This document shows positions 34,984 to 43,282 of a DNA stretch of 64,000 bases, one piece after another. A program made the position numbers and the translations under genes. Every line of letters starts with the position of its first letter. Positions within the stretch are counted from its first letter, which is position 1. The stretch is from Microbacterium sp. Leaf320 (lineage in GTDB: Bacteria > Actinomycetota > Actinomycetes > Actinomycetales > Microbacteriaceae). The stretch is taken from contig NZ_LMOD01000005.1 in the NCBI RefSeq assembly GCF_001423485.1, positions 1-64,000 on the forward strand. Reading direction: 5' to 3'. Under the pieces are notes generated by a model. The model had not been told where the DNA came from and did no database searches. It worked only from the letters and a program-made list of their open reading frames with translations.

Positions 34984-35454
34984 ATGGATCTCCGCAGCGT
35001 GCTCGTCGTGACCGTCCACCTGCTGCTGTTCGTGGTCGGCTGCCGACTCGTCGTGATCGACATCCGCACCCATCGGCTGCCGGACCGGATCGTCCTGCCC
35101 ACCCTCGCCGCTCTCCTCGTGCTCAGTGCGGTCGATGCCCTGGTGTCCGGTGATAGCGGCGCGCTGACAAGAGCTGCGCTCGGCATGCTGATCCTCGGCG
35201 GTTTCTACGCGATGCTCCGTCTGCTCGGCCGAGAGGGGATGGGCGGGGGAGATGTGAAGCTCGCCGCCGCGATCGGTCTGGTGCTCGGATGGCACAGCTG
35301 GCAGGCGCTCGCCGTGGGCGCGGCATCGGCCTTCGTCCTCGGAGCGCTGTACGCGCTGGCGCTGATGGCATCGCACGCGGCCGACCGATCCACGCGCATC
35401 GCCTTCGGGCCGTGGATGATCCTCGGCGCGCTCCTGGGCATACTCGGGGGATGA
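34984..35454 (+). CDS. A24 family prepilin peptidase (TadV/CpaA-like)
   Basis: Encodes 156 aa with four to five hydrophobic segments. Both catalytic Asp are seen: VIDIRTHRLPDRIV near residue 26 and GMGGGDVKLAAAIG near residue 83. It would cleave, and sometimes methylate, leader peptides of type IV or Tad pilins at the membrane. No pilin or secretion ATPase gene lies nearby, so its substrates are encoded elsewhere. Confidence 0.88.
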   Translation: MDLRSVLVVTVHLLLFVVGCRLVVIDIRTHRLPDRIVLPTLAALLVLSAVDALVSGDSGALTRAALGMLILGGFYAMLRLLGREGMGGGDVKLAAAIGLVLGWHSWQALAVGAASAFVLGALYALALMASHAADRSTRIAFGPWMILGALLGILGG

Positions 35455-35477
35455 CCCCTCATCCGCGATGACGGGGA

Positions 35478-35483
35478 TAGGGT
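35478..35483 (+). promoter_or_regulatory. -10 element TAGGGT, leaderless spacing
   Basis: TAGGGT is followed by six bases and then the ATG at 35490. Confidence 0.5.
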
Positions 35484-35489
35484 GAGCAC

Positions 35490-35702
35490 ATGGCACTCGC
35501 ACGACTTCACGGCGGCCCGCTCGACGGGCAGATCATTCCTCTCGGCGACGCGGACGACAAGCTGATCGTCCCCTACAGCGAGACCCAGGTGGTGTACAAC
35601 CGACGCGGCGAGGAGCAGAACACCGGCGACGCCGACGGGCCCACCGAGATCGACTACTGGTTCGACGAGTCCCTCGAGGACCTCACTCTCACGGATGACT
35701 GA
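35490..35702 (+). CDS. Small acidic protein of unknown function
   Basis: Encodes 70 aa. It starts with strand-like ARLHGGPLDGQIIPLGD and ends very acidic (FDESLEDLTLTDD). The LHGGPLDGQ phrase recurs in small actinobacterial proteins without known function. It overlaps the next gene by eight bases, so the two are probably co-translated. Confidence 0.75.
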   Translation: MALARLHGGPLDGQIIPLGDADDKLIVPYSETQVVYNRRGEEQNTGDADGPTEIDYWFDESLEDLTLTDD

Positions 35703-36339
35703 GAGCGGCCCTCCTTCGCAGTCCGGCTCCGAGCCGACCAGGGTCGTCGAAGTCGAGCGCAAGTACGACGTCGATGAGGGCACGCCCCTCCCCGAGTGGG
35801 TCGGACTGCCCGGTGTCGACGCCGTGTCCGAGGGCGAGGTGCGCGAGCTCGACGCGCGCTACCTCGACACCGATGACGCCGATCTCTCGCGTGCCGGGGT
35901 GGCGGTTCGCCGCCGCACCGGCGGCCCGGATGCAGGATGGCACATCAAGGGACCCCGCGAAGGCGACGGACGTCTCGAGATCGGCTGGCCGCTGGGCGAC
36001 GACGACAGTGTCCCGGATGCGGTGACCGACACCCTCTCCCGCTGGACGAGGGGAAGGCTGACGCCACTCGCGCGCATCGAGAACAGCCGCACCGCCTATC
36101 TGCTCTCCGGAGCAGACGGCGTGATCGCCGAGTTCGTCGACGATCACGTCCGCGCGACGGACCTCCGGCAGGGCCTCCGGCGCGAATGGCGAGAGTGGGA
36201 GTTCGAACTCGGCCCGGCCGCTCCGGCGGATGCAGTGGGGCGTGCGGCCCTGTTCGATGCCGTCGAGAGGGCGATCTTCGCCGTCGGCGGTCGTGAGGCG
36301 GCATCCGGTTCGAAGCTCGCCCGTGCTCTGGGTTTCTGA
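35695..36339 (+). CDS. CYTH domain protein
   Basis: Encodes 214 aa. The hallmark ExExK is seen as VEVERKYDV near residue 20, followed by charged alternating strands (RYLDTDDADL, WHIKGPREGDGR, EFVDDHVRA) that line a triphosphate tunnel. CYTH proteins bind triphosphate compounds and include class IV adenylate cyclase, thiamine triphosphatase and inorganic triphosphatase. No CHAD domain is fused here. Which triphosphate it uses cannot be told. Confidence 0.85.
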   Translation: MTESGPPSQSGSEPTRVVEVERKYDVDEGTPLPEWVGLPGVDAVSEGEVRELDARYLDTDDADLSRAGVAVRRRTGGPDAGWHIKGPREGDGRLEIGWPLGDDDSVPDAVTDTLSRWTRGRLTPLARIENSRTAYLLSGADGVIAEFVDDHVRATDLRQGLRREWREWEFELGPAAPADAVGRAALFDAVERAIFAVGGREAASGSKLARALGF

Positions 36340-36384
36340 CACACGGCGCAAGCCCCTTCCGTCTCGCCGCGCGATGGTGCTTGA

Positions 36385-37548
36385 GTGACTGACATGAGCC
36401 GCCACGCCGTCCTCCGCTCGCTGCAGACGATCGTTCCCGACACTGTCCTCGAGCAGAACGAGGTGCGCGACATCTTCGCCTCGCAGCCGGATGTCGGAAG
36501 GCTCGCGCAGCGGATCATCGGCGCCTCCTTCAACGGCTCGGGAATCGACACGCGGCACACGGTCATCGACGAGTTCTCGTCGCATCCGCGGCCGGGCGAA
36601 CCGATGTTCTTCGAGCGGGAGAAGAACCTTCTCCGCTCACCCGGGACCAAGGCGCGCAACGACCTCTACGTGAGGGAGGCGTCGCGTCTCTTCGTCGAGG
36701 TCGCGCGTCGCGCCCTCGATGCCGACCCCGACGTGTCCGCCGCCGACGTCACGCACGTCATCACGGCATCGTGCACGGGATTCCATGCCCCCGGCCCGGA
36801 GTACGAGATCGTGCGGGGGCTCGGGCTCCCTGACAGCGTGCAGCGCTATCACCTGGGTTTCATGGGGTGCTACGCCTCGATGCCGGCGCTCCGCGCTGCG
36901 AGCCAGTTCTGCGCGGCCGACCCAGACGCCGTGGTGCTGGTCGTCAGCGTCGAGCTGTGCACGGTGCACCTGAGATCGACCGAGGACCCTGACCTCATCG
37001 TCGCCAACTCCCTCTTCGCCGACGGAGCGGCCGCGGGCATCGTCACGGCCCGTGATCTTCCCACGCCGACTCCCGGGGTCCGTCTCGACGGCTTCCACAC
37101 GGCTATCGCCGCAGAGGGCGAGCAGGACATGGCATGGACGATCGGTGACAACGGCTTCGAGATGATCCTGTCGACCAGGGTTCCGCAGATCATCGGCGAG
37201 ACCATCGTCGGGGCGATCCGCCCGCTCTACGCGCGCGAAGGAGAGCTCGCCGAGGCCTTCGACGAGGGGCGCGTCGGGGACCGCGTCGAGCACTGGGCCA
37301 TCCATCCCGGTGGCCGGAGCATCCTCGATCGGGTGCAGGAGCGACTGAATCTGTCGGATGCTCAGCTGCATCCCGCGCGCGAGACGCTGCGGGTGAACGG
37401 CAACATGTCGAGTGCGACGGTCCTCTTCGTCATCAAGCGCATCCTCGACGACGGCGCAGCCGACGGGTCGCGCGTCGCGGCGATGGCCTTCGGGCCGGGG
37501 CTGACGGCCGAGAGCGCCCTGATGACGGTCACCGCCGGCGTCGCATGA
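36385..37548 (+). CDS. Type III polyketide synthase (chalcone/stilbene synthase family)
   Basis: Encodes 387 aa. Catalytic triad visible: Cys130 in ITASCTGFHAPG, His307 in WAIHPGGRSIL, Asn340 in VNGNMSSATVLF. It condenses malonyl-CoA units on an acyl starter to make resorcinols, pyrones or tetrahydroxynaphthalene-like products. Its stop overlaps the methyltransferase start. GTG 36385 lies six bases after GATGGT, a weak -10; ATG at 36394 is an alternative start. Confidence 0.92.
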   Translation: MTDMSRHAVLRSLQTIVPDTVLEQNEVRDIFASQPDVGRLAQRIIGASFNGSGIDTRHTVIDEFSSHPRPGEPMFFEREKNLLRSPGTKARNDLYVREASRLFVEVARRALDADPDVSAADVTHVITASCTGFHAPGPEYEIVRGLGLPDSVQRYHLGFMGCYASMPALRAASQFCAADPDAVVLVVSVELCTVHLRSTEDPDLIVANSLFADGAAAGIVTARDLPTPTPGVRLDGFHTAIAAEGEQDMAWTIGDNGFEMILSTRVPQIIGETIVGAIRPLYAREGELAEAFDEGRVGDRVEHWAIHPGGRSILDRVQERLNLSDAQLHPARETLRVNGNMSSATVLFVIKRILDDGAADGSRVAAMAFGPGLTAESALMTVTAGVA

Positions 37549-38264
37549 TTCACGACCTCTCGACCCGCGCGTCCGATGCGCGAGAGCTCATGGACGACCC
37601 CGATGCGGACATCGCCATGCTCGAGCGCACCTACGAGCGTTTCCGCCTCGTGAACGCCCTGGTGTCGGGCCCGGGGGAGCTCTATCGTCGAGACATCCGC
37701 CCCCGTGCCCGGCGCGGTCCGATCCGCATCCTCGACATCGGAGCCGGCGGCGGCGACGTCTGCCGGATGATCGCGGCGAGGCTGCAGCGCGACGGACTGA
37801 CCGCCGAGATCACCGCGCTGGATGCCGATGAGCGCGCGATCCGGTGGGCCGCCGCTCACGACGGGGGATCCGGCGTGCGATACCGCCGCGCGCTGTCGGA
37901 GGAACTCGTCGCGGAGGGGGAGCAGTACGACGTGGTCTTCTCGAATCACCTGCTTCACCACCTCACGACGCAAGAGCTGCAGAGCCTGCTGCTCGACTCG
38001 CGACGGCTCGTCGGCGAAGACGGGCTCGTGGCGCATCGTGACATCGCCCGAAGCAGGGCTGCATACATGCTGTACAGCGCGGTGACCTGGCTCTTCTCCG
38101 GCACGCTCTTCCGAGGGTCATTCATCCGCGAGGACGGCCTCATCAGCATCCGCCGCTCATACACATCGAAGGAGCTGACGTCGATCGTGCCGCCCGGGTG
38201 GGCCGTGCGATTCAGTCTTCCGTCGCGGCTCGAGCTGAGACGCGACGGCCGCGCCGGACGGTGA
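37545..38264 (+). CDS. Class I SAM-dependent methyltransferase
   Basis: Encodes 239 aa. SAM motif ILDIGAGGGDVCRM near residue 63, then ITALDADERAIRWA and FSNHLLHHLTTQELQSLL. The four-base overlap with the polyketide synthase gene suggests that it methylates the polyketide product, as in alkylresorcinol clusters where a PKS and methyltransferase are paired. No oxidase gene follows, unlike some of those clusters. Confidence 0.88.
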   Translation: MIHDLSTRASDARELMDDPDADIAMLERTYERFRLVNALVSGPGELYRRDIRPRARRGPIRILDIGAGGGDVCRMIAARLQRDGLTAEITALDADERAIRWAAAHDGGSGVRYRRALSEELVAEGEQYDVVFSNHLLHHLTTQELQSLLLDSRRLVGEDGLVAHRDIARSRAAYMLYSAVTWLFSGTLFRGSFIREDGLISIRRSYTSKELTSIVPPGWAVRFSLPSRLELRRDGRAGR

Positions 38265-38265
38265 T

Positions 38266-38308
38266 GCACGAAGGCCCGGTCACGCGTGAGCGTGCCGGGC
38301 CTTCGTGC
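38266..38308. terminator. Bidirectional terminator
   Basis: GCACGAAGGCCCGG and its exact complement form a 14-bp stem, with an inner CACGC/GCGTG stem, between the convergent methyltransferase and lpdA genes. Confidence 0.85.
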
Positions 38309-38321
38309 TGATCGGGTGGGA

Positions 38322-39719
38322 TCAGAAATTGATCATGTGACCCGCGAGGCCGTGGAAGCCCTCCTGCAGCGCCTCCGACAGAGTCGGGTGGGTGTGCACG
38401 TTGCGGGCCAGCTCGAGAGCGGTGAGGTCCCACTTCTGCGCCAGCGTCAGCTCGGGCAGGAGCTCGGAGACGTCGGGGCCGATCATGTGGGCGCCGATGA
38501 GCTCGAGGTGCTCGGCGTCGGCGATCAGCTTGACGAAGCCGACGGGCTCGCCGAGTCCGTGCGCCTTGCCGTTCGCCATGAAGGGGAACGTCGCGACCTT
38601 GATCTCGCGCCCCTCGTCCTTGGCCTGCTGCTCGGTGAGGCCGAACGAGGCGACCTGCGGCGAGCAGAACGTCGCGCGGGGCATCATGCGGTAGTCGCCG
38701 AGCGTCTGGGTCTCTGCGCCGCCGATGGTCTCTGCCGCGACGACACCCTGAGCCTCTGCCACGTGCGCGAGCTGCAGCTTGGCGGTGACGTCGCCGATCG
38801 CGTAGATGCCCTCGACGTTGGTGCGCATGTGGTCGTCGATGTCGATCGCACCGCGCTCGGTGAGCTTCACGCCGGTGGCCTCGAGTCCGAAGCCCTCGAT
38901 GTTCGGGGCGAAGCCGACGGACATGAGCACCTTGTCGGCCTCGATCGACGACTGCTGCCCGTCCTTGCCGGTGTACGAGACGGTGACGGACGAGCCGTTG
39001 TCGACGACGGACTCGACCTTGGTGGAGGTCAGGATGTCGACGCCGTAGTTCTTGTACTGCTTCGCGATCTCCTTCGACACGTCCGCATCCTCGTTGGGGA
39101 GAGCGCGGTCGAGGAACTCGATGATCGTGACCTTGACGCCGTAGTTGGTCATCACGTAAGCGAATTCCATGCCGATGGCGCCGGCGCCGACGATGACGAT
39201 CGACTTCGGCAGTTCGCGGCTGAGGATCTGCTCCTCATAGGTCACGACATTGTCGCTGAGCTGCACTCCGGGGAGCAGGCGGACCTTCGAACCGGTCGCG
39301 ATGATCGCGTTGTCGAAGGTGACCTCTTCGGTGGTGCCGTCGGCCTTGGCGACCGAGATCGCCTTCGGGCCGGTGAAGGTGCCGCGACCGTCGTACTCGG
39401 TCACCTTGTTCTTCTTCATCAGGAAGTGGATGCCCTTGACGCGCCCGTCTGCGACGACACGGCTGCGATCGAACGCCTTGCCGTAGTCGATCGTGAACTC
39501 ACCCGAGATGCCGAAGAAGTCGGCCTTGTGGTTGAGCGTGTGTGCGAGCTCCGCGTTCTTCAGAAGAGCCTTGGAGGGGATGCAGCCCACGTTGAGGCAC
39601 ACACCACCCCAGTACTTCTCTTCGATGATGGCGGTGGACAGACCGAGCTGCGCGCTGCGAACCGCAGCGACGTATCCGCCAGGACCTGCACCGAGGATGA
39701 CGACATCGTAGTGTGGCAT
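38322..39719 (-). CDS. lpdA: Dihydrolipoyl dehydrogenase (E3)
   Basis: Encodes 465 aa. FAD-binding [16 protein letters not shown] at the N-terminus, redox-active disulfide in [13 protein letters not shown] (Cys pair near 41 and 46), NAD-binding [16 protein letters not shown], and C-terminal [10 protein letters not shown] with the catalytic His. It reoxidises lipoamide in pyruvate and 2-oxoglutarate dehydrogenase complexes. Candidate leaderless start. It lies 760 bp from the FHA inhibitor of 2-oxoglutarate dehydrogenase. Confidence 0.96.
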   Translation of the reverse strand: MPHYDVVILGAGPGGYVAAVRSAQLGLSTAIIEEKYWGGVCLNVGCIPSKALLKNAELAHTLNHKADFFGISGEFTIDYGKAFDRSRVVADGRVKGIHFLMKKNKVTEYDGRGTFTGPKAISVAKADGTTEEVTFDNAIIATGSKVRLLPGVQLSDNVVTYEEQILSRELPKSIVIVGAGAIGMEFAYVMTNYGVKVTIIEFLDRALPNEDADVSKEIAKQYKNYGVDILTSTKVESVVDNGSSVTVSYTGKDGQQSSIEADKVLMSVGFAPNIEGFGLEATGVKLTERGAIDIDDHMRTNVEGIYAIGDVTAKLQLAHVAEAQGVVAAETIGGAETQTLGDYRMMPRATFCSPQVASFGLTEQQAKDEGREIKVATFPFMANGKAHGLGEPVGFVKLIADAEHLELIGAHMIGPDVSELLPELTLAQKWDLTALELARNVHTHPTLSEALQEGFHGLAGHMINF

Positions 39720-39725
39720 GCCTTA

Positions 39726-39731
39726 AGCCTA
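39726..39731 (-). promoter_or_regulatory. -10 element TAGGCT of lpdA
   Basis: The complement reads TAGGCT six bases before the lpdA ATG. It overlaps the stop codon of the upstream copC-like gene. Confidence 0.5.
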
Positions 39732-40379
39732 TCGTTCCGTGGGGGCGTCGGAATCGGTCGAACCGCGGGGGCGGCGGCCCTGGATCACGAGCCAGACGAC
39801 GATGCCGACGATCACGAGCACGCCGGCGATCGCGAGCACCCAGATCATGGTCGTCGCGGGGGACGAGTCGCTCTCCTCGGGTGCGGCCGTGGCGTCCGTT
39901 CCGGGGCCGGCGGTCGCGGCGGGAGTCGGCTCGGCGGTCGTGGGGGATGCCGTCGGCTCCGCGGTCGCGATGCTCTCCGTGCCGGTCGTGACGGTGAAGT
40001 CGAACTCGCCGGAGGTGGGGTGGCCGTCGCTCGAGACGACCTTCCAGACCACGTGGTAAGCACCTGCCGGCGCCTCGGCTGCGAGCGGCTGGGTGACGAC
40101 CGCACCGTTCAGGGTCGGAGCGCCGTCGGTGACGGGGCTGCCCGCGGGATCCGTCACGACGATCTCGGTCGCGCCTTCGCCGTCGATGAGCTTCGCGCTG
40201 AAGGTGAGGGTGAGCTCGGTCGGCAGCGTCTCGACCGTGCCGTCGGCTTCGGGGGACGACGCGAGGAGGCTGTCGTGCGCTGAGGCGGAGAGCGGCGCGA
40301 ACAGCACCAGGAACGCTGTCAGAAGGGCTGCTGCGAGAGCGATCGGGGCTGCGGGGAGGCGGCGAGCTGTGGTTTTCAC
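39729..40379 (-). CDS. CopC domain membrane-anchored protein
   Basis: Encodes 216 aa. A signal peptide (residues 1 to about 34) ends ASAHDS, so the mature protein begins with the metal-binding His of CopC. The Ig-like CopC domain (about 34-130) retains a C-terminal HP in SSDGHPTSGEF. A Thr/Pro/Ala-rich linker leads to a C-terminal membrane helix (MIWVLAIAGVLVIVGIVVWL) and basic tail. It likely holds copper outside the membrane. No CopD domain is attached. Confidence 0.9.
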   Translation of the reverse strand: MKTTARRLPAAPIALAAALLTAFLVLFAPLSASAHDSLLASSPEADGTVETLPTELTLTFSAKLIDGEGATEIVVTDPAGSPVTDGAPTLNGAVVTQPLAAEAPAGAYHVVWKVVSSDGHPTSGEFDFTVTTGTESIATAEPTASPTTAEPTPAATAGPGTDATAAPEESDSSPATTMIWVLAIAGVLVIVGIVVWLVIQGRRPRGSTDSDAPTER

Positions 40380-40385
40380 ATGCTC

Positions 40386-40391
40386 AGCCTA
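40386..40391 (-). promoter_or_regulatory. -10 element TAGGCT of the copC-like gene
   Basis: The complement reads TAGGCT, six bases before the GTG start at 40379. Confidence 0.5.
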
Positions 40392-40478
40392 TGAAGCATC
40401 GGTATGTGATGGCTGAGTGTGAAGGGAGCTCCCGCGTGGGGTCGCTGATCAGTTAGTCTGGAGGACTAGGAGGGCAAA

Positions 40479-40964
40479 GTGACAGACAGCGAAACCCGAT
40501 CGGGCGGAGACGCCGCGATCCATCGTGCCGGCGAGCAGAGGCACGACGTGACGCAGACGTTCGGGCATGACTCGGACCTTTCCTTCGTGCCCTTCGGCGC
40601 GGAGCTGACGGATGTGGAACAGACCGCCATCGCGGCACTTCCCTCCGGTTCCGCACTGCTTCTGGTGCGTTCCGGAGCACTGGCAGGCGCGCGTTACCTG
40701 CTCGACACGGACGTGACGACCGTCGGTCGCCACCCCGAAGCCGACATCTTCTTCGACGACGTCACCGTCTCGCGTCGTCATGCCGAGGTCACCCGCACCG
40801 GCTCGACCTTCGAGATCATCGACCAGCGCTCTCTCAACGGCACGTATGTGAACGGTGAGCGCGTCGACCGCAGTGCTCTGGTCGACGGCACCGAGCTTCG
40901 CGTCGGCAAGTTCCGGCTGAACTTCTTCGCCTCTCCCGTCGATCGCGTCGCGGCGATCGACTGA
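40479..40964 (+). CDS. garA: FHA-domain regulator GarA/OdhI
   Basis: Encodes 161 aa. The N-terminus holds a short Thr motif (DVTQTFGHDSDLSF) in the place where GarA/OdhI is phosphorylated by PknG or PknB. The FHA domain follows: VGRHPEADIFFDD, SRRHAEV, SLNGTYVNG. Unphosphorylated protein inhibits 2-oxoglutarate dehydrogenase and directs glutamate metabolism. GTG start behind AGGAGGG; TAGTCT at 40454-40459 may be the -10. Overlaps the next start (TGATGG). Gene order matches Rv1827-Rv1828. Confidence 0.9.
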   Translation: MTDSETRSGGDAAIHRAGEQRHDVTQTFGHDSDLSFVPFGAELTDVEQTAIAALPSGSALLLVRSGALAGARYLLDTDVTTVGRHPEADIFFDDVTVSRRHAEVTRTGSTFEIIDQRSLNGTYVNGERVDRSALVDGTELRVGKFRLNFFASPVDRVAAID

Positions 40965-41650
40965 TGGCGGCTTCCCCCGCCCGCGAACGCTCGGCGTCCG
41001 CGGGTCTTCTGAGCATCGGTCAGGTCCTGGCGCGACTCACGCCAGAGTTCCCCGAGCTCACTTCGAGCAAGCTCCGCTTCCTCGAAGTTCAGGGGATCGT
41101 CACGCCGTCGCGCACCGAATCGGGCTACCGCAAGTTCTCGCAGGCCGACATCGAGCGGCTGCGCCTCGGTCTCACGCTGCAGCGGGATCACTACCTCCCT
41201 CTCAGCGTCATCCGCGAGCAGCTCGACGAGGCTGAGGCGAACGGCGAATCGGCGGCTCTCGTGCCGCCGCCCTCGATCACTCCGACGCCGCGTCGCTACC
41301 GTCGCAGTGAGCTGCTGTCGGCGGCAGGCGCGGGTCCGCAACTGCTCAACGACGCGATCAGCACCGGCGTGATCGTGGCACAGGAGAGCTACCCGGAATC
41401 CACGGTCACGTTGCTGCGCGGTCTCGTCGCTCTCGACCGCCACGGCATCGAGCCCCGGCACCTTCGCTCACTGCGACAGGGTGCCGAACGCGAGGTCGCG
41501 CTGATCGAATCGGCCTTGTCTTCACTGCTGCGCCGCACAGACGCCACGTCGCGCGCGAAGGCGAGCGACATGGCGCCGAACCTGGCCGCGAAGATCGACG
41601 AGGTGCGTTCGCTCTTCGTCAAAGACGCGATCGCACGGCTGCTTTCGTAA
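40964..41650 (+). CDS. ftsR: MerR family regulator FtsR (Rv1828-like)
   Basis: Encodes 228 aa. MerR helix-turn-helix: LLSIGQVLARLTPEFPELTS, then KLRFLEVQGIVTPSRTESGY, the wing signature. The C-terminal half is helical and lacks metal-binding Cys. FtsR in Corynebacterium activates ftsZ expression. It starts one base before the end of garA. The bifunctional nuclease gene (Rv1829) that follows in mycobacteria is missing. Confidence 0.88.
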   Translation: MAASPARERSASAGLLSIGQVLARLTPEFPELTSSKLRFLEVQGIVTPSRTESGYRKFSQADIERLRLGLTLQRDHYLPLSVIREQLDEAEANGESAALVPPPSITPTPRRYRRSELLSAAGAGPQLLNDAISTGVIVAQESYPESTVTLLRGLVALDRHGIEPRHLRSLRQGAEREVALIESALSSLLRRTDATSRAKASDMAPNLAAKIDEVRSLFVKDAIARLLS

Positions 41651-41691
41651 CGAACTGATTGCGACACACCTTCGGTGTCGTACGGATGTCA

Positions 41692-41720
41692 TTGCCGGTG
41701 CCGGAGGGCTGCTCTAGCGT
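41692..41720 (+). promoter_or_regulatory. Promoter TTGCCG-N17-TAGCGT
   Basis: TTGCCG (41692-41697) and TAGCGT (41715-41720) have 17-bp spacing and precede a GGGAGGA ribosome site for the MerR gene at 41750. A CGACAC/GTGTCG hairpin (41652-41670) just upstream may end the garA-ftsR transcript. Confidence 0.65.
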
Positions 41721-41749
41721 GGAGGTAACGGCTCCAGGGAGGATTTCAG

Positions 41750-42295
41750 ATGAATGCGGATGAGCGTGCAGGCGACCCGCGGTTCGTACCCGAACTCCTC
41801 TTCACCGACGGCCTGCCGGCCATGGATGACGAGGTCGGCTATCGCGGTGCCGTCGCTGCTCGTGCAGCGGGCATCACCTACCGTCAACTGGACTACTGGG
41901 CGCGCACCGAGCTGGTCGAGCCCACGGTTCGCGGCGCGAGCGGCTCCGGCTCTCAGCGCCTCTACGGCTTCCGCGACATCCTCGTGCTCAAGCTCGTGAA
42001 GAGCCTGCTCGACACAGGCATCTCGCTGCAGCAGATCCGTACCGCGGTCGACGAGCTCCGCCGCGCGGGCATCCGCGATCTGGCGGGAACGACCCTCATG
42101 AGCGACGGCGCATCCGTCTACCTCTGCACGTCGAACGACGAGGTCATCGACCTGGTCAGCCGCGGACAGGGAGTATTCGGCATCGCCGTCGGCAAGGTGC
42201 TCCGCGAAGTGGAGTCCACACTGGTCGCGTTCGATGCGACGGCACCGGACCCGGTCGACGAGCTGTCGGCGCGCCGCACCAAGCGCTCCGCCTGA
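41750..42295 (+). CDS. MerR family transcriptional regulator (Rv1830-like)
   Basis: Encodes 181 aa. Helix-turn-helix GYRGAVAARAAGITYRQLDY and ELVEPTVRGASGSGSQRLYG wing; the LVLKLVKSLLDTGISLQQIR segment is typical of the Rv1830 group. The C-terminus (VYLCTSNDEVIDLVSRGQGV) may bind a ligand. Own promoter and a strong ribosome site, so separately controlled from ftsR. Regulon unknown here; mycobacterial homologues influence growth. Confidence 0.88.
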   Translation: MNADERAGDPRFVPELLFTDGLPAMDDEVGYRGAVAARAAGITYRQLDYWARTELVEPTVRGASGSGSQRLYGFRDILVLKLVKSLLDTGISLQQIRTAVDELRRAGIRDLAGTTLMSDGASVYLCTSNDEVIDLVSRGQGVFGIAVGKVLREVESTLVAFDATAPDPVDELSARRTKRSA

Positions 42296-42329
42296 GCATC
42301 CGCGGCCTCGAGCCGCGCACAGACGAAGA

Positions 42330-42359
42330 AACGGCCATCCTCGCCGGAGGATGGCCGTT
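42330..42359. terminator. Bidirectional terminator
   Basis: A perfect 13-bp stem AACGGCCATCCTC with 4-nt loop lies between the convergent MerR and ParA-like genes and is followed by TCTGCTGTCT. Confidence 0.85.
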
Positions 42360-42376
42360 CTGCTGTCTGCGGTCGG

Positions 42377-43189
42377 TCAGGCCTGAGCGCCCGTTTCCGC
42401 GACCTGGATGCGCCCCGTGCGGATGATCCGGTCGAGCAGCTGGTCGAAGTCCGAGGCGAGCTCCTGAGCCGAGTCGCCCGGCCAGATGTGGAGCGGCTTG
42501 GCCGCACCCTGTGCCTGCTGCAGCGAAGTGCGCTCGGGCAGCTGAGGGGAGAGGACGAGCGGACCGAACATGTCGCGCAGCTCCTTGATGCGGAACTGGT
42601 GCTCGATCGACTGAGGACGGACGCGGTTGACCACGATGCCGAGCGGCTGAAGGCGAGGGGAGAGACCTCGACGGATCTCCTCGATCGCGCGGAGAGCACG
42701 GTCGGCGGCGGCGACGGAGAAGAGGCCGGGCTCGGTGACGACCATCACGCGGTCGCTCGCGGCCCAGGCCGTGCGGGTGAGGGCGTTCAGCGAGGGCGCG
42801 CAGTCGATGAGCACCAGGTCGTAGTCCGCCTCGACGGCAGCCAGCGCCTCTTCGAGCTTCCAGACGTCGCGCACGCTCGGGTGCGGTCCGTCGAAGTTGA
42901 TCGCGGAGGGGCTTCCGATCAGCACGTCGATGGTTCCGGGGTGCACCTTCGCCCAGCCGCTGGAGGTGATCGCCTGACGGACGACCTTCTCCTTCGGGTT
43001 CGCCAGGACATCGGCGATGTTGAGCCGACCTGCCACCTGGATGTCCATCCCGGTGGACACATCGGACTGCGGGTCGAGGTCGACGACGAGCGTTCGGACA
43101 CCACGGGCGAAGGCCGCTGAGGCCAAGCCGAGGGTCACGGTCGTCTTGCCGACGCCTCCCTTGAGAGAGCTGACGCTGAGTACGTGCAC
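42377..43189 (-). CDS. ParA family ATPase
   Basis: Encodes 270 aa. It starts almost at the Walker [34 protein letters not shown] and LIDCAPSLNALTRTAWAAS follow, plus VNRVRPQSIEHQFRIKEL. GTG 43189 is preferred: TAACGT (complement of 43197-43202) lies seven bases before it, and homologues begin at this point. GTG codons at 43195 or 43198 are alternatives. No ParB gene is adjacent, so it is an orphan ParA whose cargo is unknown. Confidence 0.85.
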   Translation of the reverse strand: MHVLSVSSLKGGVGKTTVTLGLASAAFARGVRTLVVDLDPQSDVSTGMDIQVAGRLNIADVLANPKEKVVRQAITSSGWAKVHPGTIDVLIGSPSAINFDGPHPSVRDVWKLEEALAAVEADYDLVLIDCAPSLNALTRTAWAASDRVMVVTEPGLFSVAAADRALRAIEEIRRGLSPRLQPLGIVVNRVRPQSIEHQFRIKELRDMFGPLVLSPQLPERTSLQQAQGAAKPLHIWPGDSAQELASDFDQLLDRIIRTGRIQVAETGAQA

Positions 43190-43212
43190 GAACACCACGT
43201 TACCTTCCCCTA

Positions 43213-43232
43213 GGCTGGGTGCACACTCAGCC
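43213..43232. promoter_or_regulatory. Imperfect palindrome between parA-like and pyc
   Basis: GGCTGGGTGC-ACACTCAGCC has 8 of 10 matching arm positions in the 93-bp divergent gap. It overlaps a possible pyc -10 (TAGGCT at 43211-43216). It may be an operator for either gene or an RNA hairpin in the pyc leader. Confidence 0.4.
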
Positions 43233-43282
43233 CCGCCCCATGCGCGACGATTCAGGCGTGCATCGAGCCCCCAGAGGTGTGC

